Shown here: positions 44,656 through 54,092 of the stretch, one piece after another
How the letters are laid out: each line of letters starts with the position of its first letter
Position numbering within the stretch: position 1 is the stretch's first letter
Assembly (NCBI RefSeq): GCF_900182985.1
Contig: NZ_FXUY01000001.1
Span: forward strand, 4,158,501-4,222,500
DNA from: Pseudomonas helmanticensis
Lineage (GTDB): Bacteria > Pseudomonadota > Gammaproteobacteria > Pseudomonadales > Pseudomonadaceae
Direction of reading: 5' to 3'
DNA length: 64,000 nucleotides
Position numbers and translations under genes: made by a program
The notes under the pieces: model-generated
The model's input: the letters and a program-made list of their open reading frames with translations, nothing else
Database searches by the model: none
Told to the model about the DNA's origin: nothing

Positions 44656-46602
44656 TCACCGCCAGGGCTTGGGCTCACCCAACAACTGTCCCTGAACCCC
44701 ATACAAGCCCATCTCGCGAATCACCGACAACTCCCCCTGCGTCTCGACCCGCTCGGCAATCAGCGGCAGATCAATGCTGTGCGCCGCACGCTGGATCGCT
44801 TCGATGAACAGGCGTTTGTCGCTCTCCTGATCGATCGCACGAATGTAGCTGCCATCGATCTTCAAGTACGCCAGCCCCAGCCGTGCCAGATTGCCGATCA
44901 TGCTGAAGCGGCCGCCAAAACGTTGCAGGCTGAGGGAGAAGCCGAGTTCGCGCAGACGTCGGGTCAACTGCTCCAGCACCGCTTGCTCGGGCAATTGCTC
45001 CTCGCCGATCTCAAGGGTCAGTCGCGCGCCGAGGTTGGAATGCGCCCGGAGAATTTCGAAGACTTTGTTCAACGCCTGCGGATCGCCCAGGGTCGCCGAA
45101 GACAGGTTCAGCGCCAGCGACTCTTCATGCCCTTTCATCTGCTCCAGCACACGTTCGAGCATCAGCCGATCGAGCCGCGCGGTCCAGCCGAAGCGCTCCA
45201 GCCACGGCAGGAAGCGCCCGGCCGGAATGGTCTGGCCCTGTTCGTCGAGCAAGCGCGAGAGCACTTTGTAGTGCAGCACCAGTTGCGTGTCCTGCGCCGC
45301 TACCACCGGTTGGAAATACAACTCGAAACGCTGCTGACTCAAGGCCTGGTCAAGCAAGCGATGCCAAGCATGGTGATCGTCACCGACATCGGCATTCAGG
45401 CTCTGATCGATGCACGCCCAGCTCTGCTCACCCTGCCCCTCAGCCTGCGCCAGCGCCTGATCGCCAAGGCTGAGCACCGCTTGCGGCGAGTCGCCGTGAG
45501 CGAACGGCGCGAGACCGATCGACGCCACCGCCGGCACATCGGTAGCCCCCGTGGCGTGCAGGCTGCTCAGGGCGTTGTCGAGATTCTGCGCCAGTTGCAG
45601 CGCCTCCTCACGTACCAGTCCCGGCGCCAACACGGCGAATTCACCGCCACGAATACGCGTGACGAGGTTCTGCGTTTCCGGGTACTTGGCGCATTCGCGA
45701 GACAGTTGCTCACCGACCGCTTTCAACAGTTCATCGGTGCGCTGCCCACCGAGGCGCTGGTTGAGCCCGGCCAGATCCTTCACCCGCAACAGCAACAGAT
45801 AACCGGAGCTGGCCTGCTCCGGGTTACTCACCCGGTTGTTCAGTTGCATCTCGAAATAGCGCCGGTTAGCCAACCCCGTCAGGTTGTCCTGATACGACTC
45901 GGCGCGCAGTTTTTCACTGCGCTCGGCCTGCTCCTGAAACAGCGCCTTGAGCTTCTCGACCATCTGATTCATCGCCTGTACGACGCGACGCAATTCAGGC
46001 GTGCGCGGCAGTTCAGGCAAGCTGAGAAACTCGCGGCGGGCAATCGCGTGGGATTGCTGGACCATGTAGTCCAGCGGCTTCAACTGCCGGCGCAGCAGCA
46101 GCGCCCCGAGCACCGCACTCACCGCGCCGCAGATCAGCAGCCAGCCGAGACTGCCCAGTGCGCTTTGCCACAACTTTGCCACGGCGAACATCGGGTGGCT
46201 GACCACCTCGACCCTTGCAGCCTGCTCCCAGCCACGGCTGACCAGCGCATCGCCACCGGCCGGTTCCAGGCCGATCAGGTTGACGAACCACTGCGGCACG
46301 TTGCTCACCACCGGACTGCCGCTGCGTTCGACGATGGTCTGGTCGGTCTTCAGATCGACCACGCGGATGCTCGCGTAGTAACCGCTGTCGAAAATCGAAC
46401 TGACCAGCAACTCGACCATTGCCGGGTCATCGATATTCGGCGTCAACGACAACGCCAGCGCCGTCGCGGCGTCCTGGGCGTGGGAGCGCAACTGGTTGAC
46501 GTACTGGGTGCGCGAGCTTTCCAGGCTGACCATGAAGCTGCCAGTGAAGGCAACCACGAGGAACAGGCAGATAGCGATCAACAGCTGTTTGAACAAAGAC
46601 AT
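44656..46602 (-). CDS. lapD: LapD: inside-out c-di-GMP receptor controlling LapG
   Basis: A 648-residue protein, the same length as Pf0-1 LapD. It has an N-terminal membrane helix, a periplasmic output domain (about 25-150), a second helix (LGWLLICGAVSAVLGALLL), a HAMP/S-helix (RRQLKPLDYMVQQS ...), then degenerate GGDEF (RIRGGEFAVLAP, about 318) and degenerate EAL (HYKVLSRL in place of EAL, about 444). Degenerate motifs mean it binds rather than makes or breaks c-di-GMP. When bound, its periplasmic domain holds LapG so that LapA stays on the surface. The gene is 14 bases downstream of lapG, in one operon with it. Confidence 0.97.
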   Translation of the reverse strand: MSLFKQLLIAICLFLVVAFTGSFMVSLESSRTQYVNQLRSHAQDAATALALSLTPNIDDPAMVELLVSSIFDSGYYASIRVVDLKTDQTIVERSGSPVVSNVPQWFVNLIGLEPAGGDALVSRGWEQAARVEVVSHPMFAVAKLWQSALGSLGWLLICGAVSAVLGALLLRRQLKPLDYMVQQSHAIARREFLSLPELPRTPELRRVVQAMNQMVEKLKALFQEQAERSEKLRAESYQDNLTGLANRRYFEMQLNNRVSNPEQASSGYLLLLRVKDLAGLNQRLGGQRTDELLKAVGEQLSRECAKYPETQNLVTRIRGGEFAVLAPGLVREEALQLAQNLDNALSSLHATGATDVPAVASIGLAPFAHGDSPQAVLSLGDQALAQAEGQGEQSWACIDQSLNADVGDDHHAWHRLLDQALSQQRFELYFQPVVAAQDTQLVLHYKVLSRLLDEQGQTIPAGRFLPWLERFGWTARLDRLMLERVLEQMKGHEESLALNLSSATLGDPQALNKVFEILRAHSNLGARLTLEIGEEQLPEQAVLEQLTRRLRELGFSLSLQRFGGRFSMIGNLARLGLAYLKIDGSYIRAIDQESDKRLFIEAIQRAAHSIDLPLIAERVETQGELSVIREMGLYGVQGQLLGEPKPWR

Positions 46603-46616
46603 CTGAGCGCATGCTC

Positions 46617-47309
46617 CTAGTTAGTCGTCTCGACCGGAAAACCTTCGGCCTGCATTTTCTTCAACACATCCTGCCAGCGCGACAGGCGTTTGGTGTCACC
46701 GACCTTTTTATTGCCCTTGGCCCCGGGCAGATACAGTCCTTCAGCATTGAAAGAGTAGACCGGCAGCAAATCGGTTCGCTGCGACGCCGGCTGGATCGGG
46801 TCGATCAGGCTGTCGAGCACCAGCGGCATCGCATCGGGGGTGGCATAGTAAGTCAGCACCATGTGCGCGCGGTTCTGGCGCAGTGCCTTGACGTAGGTGA
46901 TGCGCAGCTTGTCACTGGACACCCCGAGATGGCGCAGGCTGAAATACTTGGCGATCGCGTAGTCTTCGCAGTCGCCGGCGCCCTTCCACAGTGCTTCGAT
47001 CGGCGTTTCCCAATAATCGACCTCGTGCCACAGATCGATGTCCTCGACGTAGCGCACCTGCTTGTTGAAAAACAGGTTCACCACTTTGAGCTTTTCCATC
47101 TCGCTGGCCTGCTGCTGGGTGGCCAGCAGATTCTGCCAGGCATCGATGCGTTGCTGCCCGGCGCCCAGCGGTCCGTAGAGTGCGGTGGCTTTGCGGCTGA
47201 TCGCGGAAAAATCCCAATCGGCATGCAGACCGCCCAGCATGACGCCGGCCAGCAGCAGTGCGCAGCCGAGCCAGCGCAGAGTCCGGGGGATCGCGAAACG
47301 TACCGCCAC
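46617..47309 (-). CDS. lapG: LapG: periplasmic transglutaminase-like cysteine protease cleaving LapA
   Basis: A 230-residue protein read from GTG at 47309, with an N-terminal signal/anchor (LGCALLLAGVMLGGLHA). The transglutaminase-like catalytic triad is visible: C114 in GAGDCEDYAIAK, H149 in RAHMVLTYY and D166 in LVLDSL. D113 and E115 flank the cysteine like the calcium-binding residues of Pf0-1 LapG. At low c-di-GMP, LapG is freed from LapD and cuts LapA at its TAAG site, releasing the adhesin and dispersing the biofilm. First gene of the lapG-lapD operon. Confidence 0.96.
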   Translation of the reverse strand: MAVRFAIPRTLRWLGCALLLAGVMLGGLHADWDFSAISRKATALYGPLGAGQQRIDAWQNLLATQQQASEMEKLKVVNLFFNKQVRYVEDIDLWHEVDYWETPIEALWKGAGDCEDYAIAKYFSLRHLGVSSDKLRITYVKALRQNRAHMVLTYYATPDAMPLVLDSLIDPIQPASQRTDLLPVYSFNAEGLYLPGAKGNKKVGDTKRLSRWQDVLKKMQAEGFPVETTN

Positions 47310-47436
47310 AGCAGGTTTCCAGGAGGCAGGATAGAAAGCGTTTGATGGTGAAGCTTAGCCGGCTAAAAAACAATGGCACCATGAGATCATCGCGACCGCG
47401 CTAAACTGCAAATGTAACGGAGTTCTTCTACACGGT

Positions 47437-47465
47437 TTGACAACCTGTAGAGCAATCACTAGTGT
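47437..47465 (+). promoter_or_regulatory. Sigma-70 promoter of the GntR gene
   Basis: A perfect -35 (TTGACA, 47437-47442) and a -10 like TAGTGT (47460-47465) with 17-base spacing. The -10 is followed by the palindromic operator one base later, so a bound repressor would cover the transcription start. Confidence 0.6.
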
Positions 47466-47466
47466 C

Positions 47467-47480
47467 ATTTGGATCCAAAT
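47467..47480. promoter_or_regulatory. GntR/VanR-type operator palindrome
   Basis: A perfect 14-base palindrome, ATTTGGATCCAAAT, sits between the -10 and the GTG start of the GntR gene. It contains the core TTGGATCCAA known from the VanR operator (FCD subfamily of GntR). Autorepression of the downstream gene is the likely function. Confidence 0.65.
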
Positions 47481-47505
47481 TCAGCCGACAACAGGGTGCG
47501 TAGTC

Positions 47506-48216
47506 GTGACACAGAAGCCCAAACCGCTGCACAGCATCAAAGTCGATGGGCCGATCCCTGCGCATCTCGCCCGTTCGGTCATTGAGGAAACCCTGCGCGC
47601 CGCCATCCTTGATGGGCGCTTGCCTTGCGGTACGGCCCTGCGCCAGCAGGATCTGGCCGATCTGTTCGGGGTCAGCCGCATGCCGGTGCGCGAAGCCTTG
47701 CGCCAGCTCGAAGCGCAAGAGCTGCTCAGCGTTACCGCGCACAAGGGCGCAGTGGTTGCACCTTTGATTCAGGGCGATGCGACCGAAACCTATGAACTGC
47801 GAATTCTGCTCGAGACCGAAGCTCTGCGGCAGTCGATACCGTTGCTGACCAGTGCCGACCACGAACGCGCCGCTGCTTATATCGAAGAGCTGGAGCGCCA
47901 GCACGACTACAGTGAAATCGGCCGGCTCAACCGCCTGTTTCACATGGCCCTTTACAGCAAGGCGCCTAACCGGCGCCTGTTAAGGCTGGTCGAAGACGGG
48001 CTTAACGAAGAAGAACGCTTCCTGCGTTTCAATCTCGAAGCCATGGGCCTGGGCAAGCTGTCTCAGGACGACCACCGGGCGATGCTGCAAGCGGCAATCG
48101 CCGGTGATATCGAAGGCTCGGTGAAGCTGCTGGTGAATCACCTTAATCGCGGTGTCGATGTCATTACACGCTTCCTTGCCAGCCCCGCCAGCCAAAGCCG
48201 CAAAACCTCACGCTGA
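47506..48216 (+). CDS. GntR-family (FCD-type) transcriptional regulator
   Basis: A 236-residue protein from the GTG at 47506 (MTQKPKPLHSIKVDGPI); starts further upstream would lie within the promoter and operator. The N-terminal winged helix is typical (LRQQDLADLFGVSRMPVREALRQLEAQELL split over residues 45-75), followed by an all-helical FCD ligand domain with conserved acidic and histidine positions (ELRILLETEALRQ, LNRLFHMALY, DDHRAMLQA). Ligands of this subfamily are usually carboxylic acids; none can be named here. No metabolic operon adjoins it, so its targets may be elsewhere. Confidence 0.9.
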   Translation: MTQKPKPLHSIKVDGPIPAHLARSVIEETLRAAILDGRLPCGTALRQQDLADLFGVSRMPVREALRQLEAQELLSVTAHKGAVVAPLIQGDATETYELRILLETEALRQSIPLLTSADHERAAAYIEELERQHDYSEIGRLNRLFHMALYSKAPNRRLLRLVEDGLNEEERFLRFNLEAMGLGKLSQDDHRAMLQAAIAGDIEGSVKLLVNHLNRGVDVITRFLASPASQSRKTSR

Positions 48217-48961
48217 GCCCGTCGCTACCGACGAATCACCCGCTTACAAATCCCTCGACCGATCCACCACGAAAGCCAGTGGCGGATTGGCGCGCCCGCT
48301 CTAACCTTCCTGCGCCGCTCAGTCCGATTTCGCCCTCCGCGATCACCAATCGGTAATAGCCGTGGCGGCAATTTACCCGCACTCTTGATCCGCCAACCCA
48401 ATAAAGAACGGGCGACGCACCGCCTCGTCGGCGCAGTCCCCGCACCAGGAACCTACGGAAGGAGCCTTGTCACGGGAAAAGGAAGTACAGGCGCCGGTCA
48501 CGGCCAACTTTCGCCCCTTTAAAACTCTTAATTCTCTTCAGTAGAAAGTTGCTTCGAGTGAGGCATTCACTCTTGTCGATCAATTTTGGCCGCCATTAGC
48601 CGAAAGGAGCAACTACGCCCAAATAAAACTCAAACTAAAAGTTTTATCGACCCTCTTCATATTCAAAAAACTGCCAACTTAAAATAATTAAAAATATACT
48701 TGTTAAACACTTTCCGCTTGTATTAGCTTTTCCTCGCCGAGTTTGAACTTCGCCATTCATTCCGGCACATGCCCAACGCTTCACCCGCAGTGACTGCGGC
48801 TTTACGGCCGCCAACCCAGAGCGTTGCAGACTGGCACTAGCAACTTTCAGCCATTAGCGCAGGACGTTAACCAGTTGCAGTCTCGACATGAACAAGTCAC
48901 TGCAGCATTGATTGCGTAGTTGAAAGAGCAGTTCCATTTCATATCAATGATAAAGGACATC
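48217..48961. other. Long non-coding leader region before the mgo/pvf cluster
   Basis: No convincing gene lies in these 745 bases. The first 300 are GC-rich like the neighbouring genes; 48520-48740 is AT-rich, with several A/T runs suited to a promoter. Downstream are a small hairpin (CCGCAG-TGA-CTGCGG, 48785-48799) nested inside a longer inverted repeat (CAACGCT 48774-48780 and AGCGTTG 48820-48826). The ribosome site of the first gene is AAAGGACATC, an A-GGA sequence of the kind bound by RsmA/CsrA. Confidence 0.5.
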
Positions 48962-49738
48962 ATGATGCCCATTAAGAACCAACTCGCCCTGAAAAAAGCT
49001 GAACTGAGTGTTCACCCGATCTTTTCCGAGATCACTTCGTTATCGGTATTACGTCGGTTCATGGAGACCCACGTATTTGCGGTATGGGACTTCATGTCGC
49101 TGACCAAGCGTCTGCAGCAGGAACTGACCTGCACCCGCTTGCCCTGGCTACCGCCGCGCGATCCGCATGCCGCCCGGCTGATCAACGAAATCGTCTTGGG
49201 TGAGGAGTCCGACGATCGCTTGGCAGAGGGTCACTACAGCCACTTCGAGTTGTACCTGGATGCCATGCGCGAAATTGGCGCCAGCACCACCGCGGCGGAG
49301 CGCTTTGTCGCCCTGCAGCAGGAAGGCGTGAGTTATGACGTGGCGTTGCAAAGTGTCGACGTTGATCCGGCGGCTGCACAGTTCGTCCGCGACACCTTGC
49401 GCATCGCCCTGCATGCGCCGGGACACAGCGTGGCCGCCGCATTTCTGCACGGTCGCGAGAGCGTGATCCCGACCATGTTCCAGCGCATCCTCGACGATTG
49501 GGGCATCGGCATCGAGCAGGCGCCGACCTTTCGCTATTACCTGGAACGGCACATAGAAGTCGATTCCGAGGATCACGGCCCGGCGGCGGAGCAACTGCTG
49601 GAGCGTCTGGTCGACGGCGACCCGCAACGCGAGGCCGAGGTCTACGCCAGCGCCATCGCTGCCGTCGAAAGCCGCATTGCCTTGTGGGACGGCCTGCGCC
49701 TGAGCATGCGCGAACCGTTGGCCGAGGTGGCCCAATGA
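48962..49738 (+). CDS. mgoB: MgoB/PvfA-like haem-oxygenase-fold protein (DUF3050)
   Basis: A 258-residue protein read from the first of two adjacent ATGs, after AAAGGA. It matches the DUF3050 family, predicted to fold like haem oxygenase and related di-iron oxidases: helical throughout, with histidines and acidic residues spaced as possible metal ligands ([67 protein letters not shown]). First gene of the mgo (mangotoxin-generating operon)/pvf (Pseudomonas virulence factor) set, overlapping the next gene by four bases (ATGA). It likely catalyses an oxidation in making the diazeniumdiolate or pyrazine-N-oxide signal; the exact step is not readable. Confidence 0.85.
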   Translation: MMPIKNQLALKKAELSVHPIFSEITSLSVLRRFMETHVFAVWDFMSLTKRLQQELTCTRLPWLPPRDPHAARLINEIVLGEESDDRLAEGHYSHFELYLDAMREIGASTTAAERFVALQQEGVSYDVALQSVDVDPAAAQFVRDTLRIALHAPGHSVAAAFLHGRESVIPTMFQRILDDWGIGIEQAPTFRYYLERHIEVDSEDHGPAAEQLLERLVDGDPQREAEVYASAIAAVESRIALWDGLRLSMREPLAEVAQ

Positions 49739-50664
49739 ACGCCGCCGACTATCAATCTTTCGCGGATGTCTGGGAGAGTCGCGCAACCATTCGCACCCGT
49801 CCTCGACGTGTGCTGGAGGACGACGAGCGCCTGATCTATCCACTCAGTCGCCAACCGCTGGTGCTCAGCGAAACCTTTCTGCGCGAATGCCCGCAACAAC
49901 GTGATTTCGCCCTGGTGCAGACGCTGTACAAGTTCATCAACGATGTGGTGATTTTCGAAACGGAAATCGTCGACAAGACCGCTCGCAGCATCGCCAAGAA
50001 TCGCTTCGCCGTGGCCTTCCCGTTCGCCTGTCGCTACGACGCCATGACCGTGGTGGTCGACGAGGATTACCACGCGCTGGTGGCCATGGATTTCATGCAG
50101 CAGACGGTCGCGATGACCGGCATCGAGCCGATCCGCTTGCCCGACGAAATCGAACTGAGCCGGGCAATCCCCGCCGCCGTGGCGCTGGCACCGGAGCACT
50201 TGCGCAGTGCCGTGGAATTGATTTGCGTGGCCATCGCCGAGAACACCGTGACCGGCGATGTCGCGGCGTTCGCCCGCGATGACACGGTCAAACCGTCGAT
50301 CAAAGGCCTGATGGCCGACCACCTGCTCGACGAAGGTCGCCACTCCAGTTTCTGGGCGCGGATGGTGCGCATCTATTGGCACACGGCCAGCGACGCGGAT
50401 CGCGCGACCATTGCGCAGATCCTGCCGGTGTTCATCGGCCATTACCTGACCAACGACATCCAGAAAACCTTCGATCTGCGCCTGATCGACGCCTTGCCGG
50501 TCAGCGCCGCGACGCGTCGCGCGCTGCAGGACGAAATGACCGGGCTGGCCTTTCCGATCAATCGCCATCACCCGCTGGTGGGCAACATCGTGAAGTTCTT
50601 TCACAACAGCTCGCTGCTCGACACACCGTGCGTGCAGCACGCCCTGCGCGACTACCTGGTTTGA
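49735..50664 (+). CDS. mgoC: MgoC/PvfB-like AurF-type di-iron N-oxygenase
   Basis: A 309-residue protein starting [17 protein letters not shown] at an ATG overlapping the previous stop. The di-iron ligands of AurF-type N-oxygenases are visible in FETEIV (about 73-78), AENTVTGDV and [12 protein letters not shown] (about 193-204). It would oxidise an amine nitrogen of the amino-acid-derived intermediate, the step leading to N-N or N-O bond chemistry in leudiazen/valdiazen-type signals. Translationally coupled to the upstream gene and 13 bases before the NRPS gene. Confidence 0.9.
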   Translation: MNAADYQSFADVWESRATIRTRPRRVLEDDERLIYPLSRQPLVLSETFLRECPQQRDFALVQTLYKFINDVVIFETEIVDKTARSIAKNRFAVAFPFACRYDAMTVVVDEDYHALVAMDFMQQTVAMTGIEPIRLPDEIELSRAIPAAVALAPEHLRSAVELICVAIAENTVTGDVAAFARDDTVKPSIKGLMADHLLDEGRHSSFWARMVRIYWHTASDADRATIAQILPVFIGHYLTNDIQKTFDLRLIDALPVSAATRRALQDEMTGLAFPINRHHPLVGNIVKFFHNSSLLDTPCVQHALRDYLV

Positions 50665-50677
50665 TGAGGAGGCCGAC

Positions 50678-53600
50678 ATGAAACGTCTCGACATTTTGCT
50701 GATTGGCACCAGCCGGGCCATGACCGACCTGGCGCAGGAACTGGAACAACACGGGCATACATTGACGCGCAGTGGCGCGGCGCAATCGACGGTGAATCTG
50801 ATCATCGACGACGGCTTCATCGGCGCCGGTGATTTCTGCGCCATCCCCCACCTGCATCTGCGTCTGGGTGTCGGTGCACCGAGCCTTGCGGGTTTGCCCT
50901 CGCTCGACCTGCTGTGCTTTCTCGGCTCGTCACTGATCAGTCGCGTACCGATTGGCGATGAGCCGTCCGGCAACGGCCAGGCGTTGCGCCAGCGGGTACT
51001 GACGCAGGTGGTGGACGAAGTGGCGTTGCTGGTCAGCCGCTTTTCCCGCGACGCGGAATATTTTCAGCAGGCCGCGTCGATGCGGGTGCCGGATTTCGAA
51101 CGCATGGAAAACCTGCTGTTTCTCGACAGTCTGGCTTACGTCCACCGTTGCAATGACACAGCGAATGAGCGGCTGTTGGAACAGGCGCAAATCCCGCTGA
51201 TCGAGCGTCTGCAGCAGAGCTTCATTCAGCATGCCGAACGCTCGGCGCTGCACCTCGCCGAGCAGTCGATCAGCTACCGCCAACTGCACACCCACAGCCG
51301 CGCCATCCAACAGCGATTGCTGCCGTTGCTGGAGCAATATCCGCAGCCGTGGGTGGTCGGCATCTGCCTGCCGAAAAGCCCTGAGTTGTTTGCTGCGATT
51401 GTGGCGATTCTCGGCAGCGGTGCGGTGTACCTGCCGCTGGAACCCAGCCATCCATTGCAGCGCCAGCAATACATCCTGCAGAACGCTGGCGCGCTACTGT
51501 TGCTGCACGATGGCGTGCATCCGCTCAGCACAACGATGGCGGGGCTGGACGTCAGTGGCATCGACAGCGCTGCGGCAGATCTCAACCAGCCGTTGCTGCG
51601 CCAACGCCCAGAGCTCGATGCGCCGTGCATGGCGCTCTATACCTCAGGCACCACCGGGCATCCCAAAGGCGTCTTGCTCAGTCAGGCCAACCTTGCCCAT
51701 TTCACCGCGTGGTACGCCGACTACGTGCAGCTGCGCGCCGAGAGCCGGGTGCTGCAATTCTCCTCGCTGAGTTTCGACTCGTCGCTGATCGACATCTTTC
51801 CGAGCCTGCTCGCAGGTGCCGAACTGGTGGTGCCCGATGACACGCAACGACGCGATCCGCTGCATCTGGTGGCGCTGATCCGCCGGCGACAATTGAGCCA
51901 CGCCTTCCTGCCGCCGGCGCTGTTGAGCATCCTGCCGCTGGAGCAACTGCAAGGCGTCCAAGTGATGACTGGCGGCGATGTCTGCGAGCCGTTTGTCATC
52001 GAGCAACTGACCCGCCAGGGCACCCTGCACAATCTCTACGGCCCGACCGAAGCCACGGTGCTGATCACCGCGCGGCAACTGCAACCGGGTGACAGCAACC
52101 GCAGCCTCGGCGCGCCCATCGCCAACAGCCAGGTGCTGATTCTCGATGACGATTTGCAGCCAGTGGCGGAGCAAACCGTCGGCGAGTTGTTCATCGTCGG
52201 CCCCGGTGTCTGCCTCGGCTATCTGAACAACCCGCAGCAGACCGCCGAACGTTATCTGACCCTGCAACTGCCGGATGGCCAAACGCTGCGCGCCTACCGC
52301 AGCGGTGACATGGCCAAATGGGGCGAGCATGGCATTGAGCTGTGCGGGCGGCGCGACAATCAGGTGAAGATTCGCGGTTTCCGGGTCGAGCCGGAAGAGA
52401 TCGAACGCTGCCTGCGCGAGAGCCAGCAGTACCGGCAAGTGGCGGTGGTGATCGACAGTCAGCGGCGGATTCTGGCGTTCCTCGCCCAACCGCAAGCAGG
52501 CACTGCCCGCGATGCACTGAAAGCTCACGCCCAGCAATTTCTACCGGACTACATGCAACCGGTGGCGTGGACCGAGCTGGCCGGCATGCCCTTCGCCAGC
52601 AACGGTAAAGTCGACCGCAAAGCCTTGCTGGAACTGCCAGTGAGCGTGCAGGACAACGGCCCGAAGTGCCTGCCGGCCAATGCCGACGAAGCACTGCTGC
52701 TGGAGATCTGGGCCGAGTTGCTGGAGCTGCCGGGCAGCGACATTTCTACCGACGAAAGCTTCTTCAATCTCGGCGGCCATTCGATTCTGTTATCGCGGAT
52801 GTTGCTGCGTTTGCGAGAGGAGTTCGGCCGCAGCATCTCGATCAATCGCTTCATCGAGCTGCCGACCATCATCAAGCTCGCGACTCTGGTTCGCGGCACT
52901 GACGACAGCGCCGTGCTCAGCGCCCAGGCCATGGCCGACGCCGAGCGCACGCTGGATATCGAGCCGCTGCCGATCAATTGCATGGGCGATGTGCACAGGG
53001 TGATCGTCACCGGTGCCAACAGTTTTGTCGGCGTCCACATCGTCGAGGCGCTGCTCGGTTGGGGCGCCAGCGAAGTGGCGTGTCTGGTGCGTGATGGCGG
53101 GGGGCAAACGGCGGCGCAACGGTTTGCTCAGTCACTGCGGGAAAATCGTCTGGAGCATCTGGACCTGAGTCGGGTGCGGGTTTACGCGGCAGACATTACC
53201 CGTCCGCAACTGGGCCTGAATGACGAAGATTACCAACGCCTCGATCGCGAGTTCGGCGCACTGGTGCACAACGCCGCGAACGTCAATCACGTACTCGATT
53301 ACGAGTCGCTGGCGGCAGACAACGTCGAGCCGATTTTCGCTTTGCTGCGGCTGTGTGAAGGGCAAAGCAAAAAGGTCTTCAATTTTGTCTCGACGCTGTC
53401 GGCGTCAAGCACGGTCGATGACGCGGGGCGGGTGTTGGAATTGCCGGCCGCGCCCACCCCGCCGATCTACATTCGCAACGGCTACAACCTGTCGAAATGG
53501 GTTGGCGAACGCATCCTCGAACGGGCGCGGGAGCGTGGTGTGCGGGTCAATCTGTATCGTCCCGGCAACATCAGTTTCAACAGTCTGAGCGGCGTCTGCC

Positions 53601-54070
53601 AACCGCACAAAAACCGTTTGATGCTGATGCTCAAGGGTTCGATTCAGCTCGGCCAGGTGCCGGCGTTCGCGCTGAATTTCGACCTGATGCCGGTGGACTT
53701 TCTCGCCCGCTTCATTGCCTTCCACGCCAGCCGTTATTCGGCCGAACGTGCGGTGTTCAACCTGCACAACCCCGAGCCGCTGAGCTGGGACGCCTACGTC
53801 GCTTCGTTCCGCGAAACCGGCAGCGAGTTCGCGCTGGTCAGCGTCGCCGACTGGCAGCAGCAACTGGGCCGCGTCGATGCCGACAACGCGCTGTTCGGCG
53901 TACTCGGCTTCTACCTCAACGGTTTTGAAGAAGACATCGGCGACATCTCGCTGATCGGCCACGCCAACGCCGAGGCCGGCGTGCAGCAGATGGGCGCGCA
54001 CTACCCGCAGAAATCCCCGGCGCTGCTGCGTCGCGGCTGCGACTACCTGAAAGAAATCAACTTCATCTAG
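50678..54070 (+). CDS. mgoA: MgoA/PvfC-like nonribosomal peptide synthetase (A-T-reductase)
   Basis: A 1130-residue single-module enzyme. Residues 1-160 form an odd N-terminal domain (MKRLDILLIGTSRAMTD ...) that reads like a truncated formyltransferase-type fold. The adenylation domain (about 175-660) has core A3 YTSGTTGHPKGV (about 320), A5 NLYGPTEATV and A10 NGKVDRKAL. The carrier domain has its phosphopantetheine serine in LGGHSILL (about 700). The terminal thioester reductase has TGANSFVG (about 778) and YNLSK (about 937). There is no normal condensation domain, so it loads one amino acid and releases it reductively. MgoA/PvfC relatives activate leucine or valine. It supplies the backbone of a secreted signal that controls virulence or secondary metabolism. 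Confidence 0.93.
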   Translation: MKRLDILLIGTSRAMTDLAQELEQHGHTLTRSGAAQSTVNLIIDDGFIGAGDFCAIPHLHLRLGVGAPSLAGLPSLDLLCFLGSSLISRVPIGDEPSGNGQALRQRVLTQVVDEVALLVSRFSRDAEYFQQAASMRVPDFERMENLLFLDSLAYVHRCNDTANERLLEQAQIPLIERLQQSFIQHAERSALHLAEQSISYRQLHTHSRAIQQRLLPLLEQYPQPWVVGICLPKSPELFAAIVAILGSGAVYLPLEPSHPLQRQQYILQNAGALLLLHDGVHPLSTTMAGLDVSGIDSAAADLNQPLLRQRPELDAPCMALYTSGTTGHPKGVLLSQANLAHFTAWYADYVQLRAESRVLQFSSLSFDSSLIDIFPSLLAGAELVVPDDTQRRDPLHLVALIRRRQLSHAFLPPALLSILPLEQLQGVQVMTGGDVCEPFVIEQLTRQGTLHNLYGPTEATVLITARQLQPGDSNRSLGAPIANSQVLILDDDLQPVAEQTVGELFIVGPGVCLGYLNNPQQTAERYLTLQLPDGQTLRAYRSGDMAKWGEHGIELCGRRDNQVKIRGFRVEPEEIERCLRESQQYRQVAVVIDSQRRILAFLAQPQAGTARDALKAHAQQFLPDYMQPVAWTELAGMPFASNGKVDRKALLELPVSVQDNGPKCLPANADEALLLEIWAELLELPGSDISTDESFFNLGGHSILLSRMLLRLREEFGRSISINRFIELPTIIKLATLVRGTDDSAVLSAQAMADAERTLDIEPLPINCMGDVHRVIVTGANSFVGVHIVEALLGWGASEVACLVRDGGGQTAAQRFAQSLRENRLEHLDLSRVRVYAADITRPQLGLNDEDYQRLDREFGALVHNAANVNHVLDYESLAADNVEPIFALLRLCEGQSKKVFNFVSTLSASSTVDDAGRVLELPAAPTPPIYIRNGYNLSKWVGERILERARERGVRVNLYRPGNISFNSLSGVCQPHKNRLMLMLKGSIQLGQVPAFALNFDLMPVDFLARFIAFHASRYSAERAVFNLHNPEPLSWDAYVASFRETGSEFALVSVADWQQQLGRVDADNALFGVLGFYLNGFEEDIGDISLIGHANAEAGVQQMGAHYPQKSPALLRRGCDYLKEINFI

Positions 54071-54092
54071 TTCATCAAAAAGGAGCAACACC

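Noticed and set aside
48236..48445. A possible 69-residue minus-strand protein in the gap after the GntR gene
   Set aside because: Arg/Gly-rich product, no ribosome site, no recognisable family; treated as non-coding.
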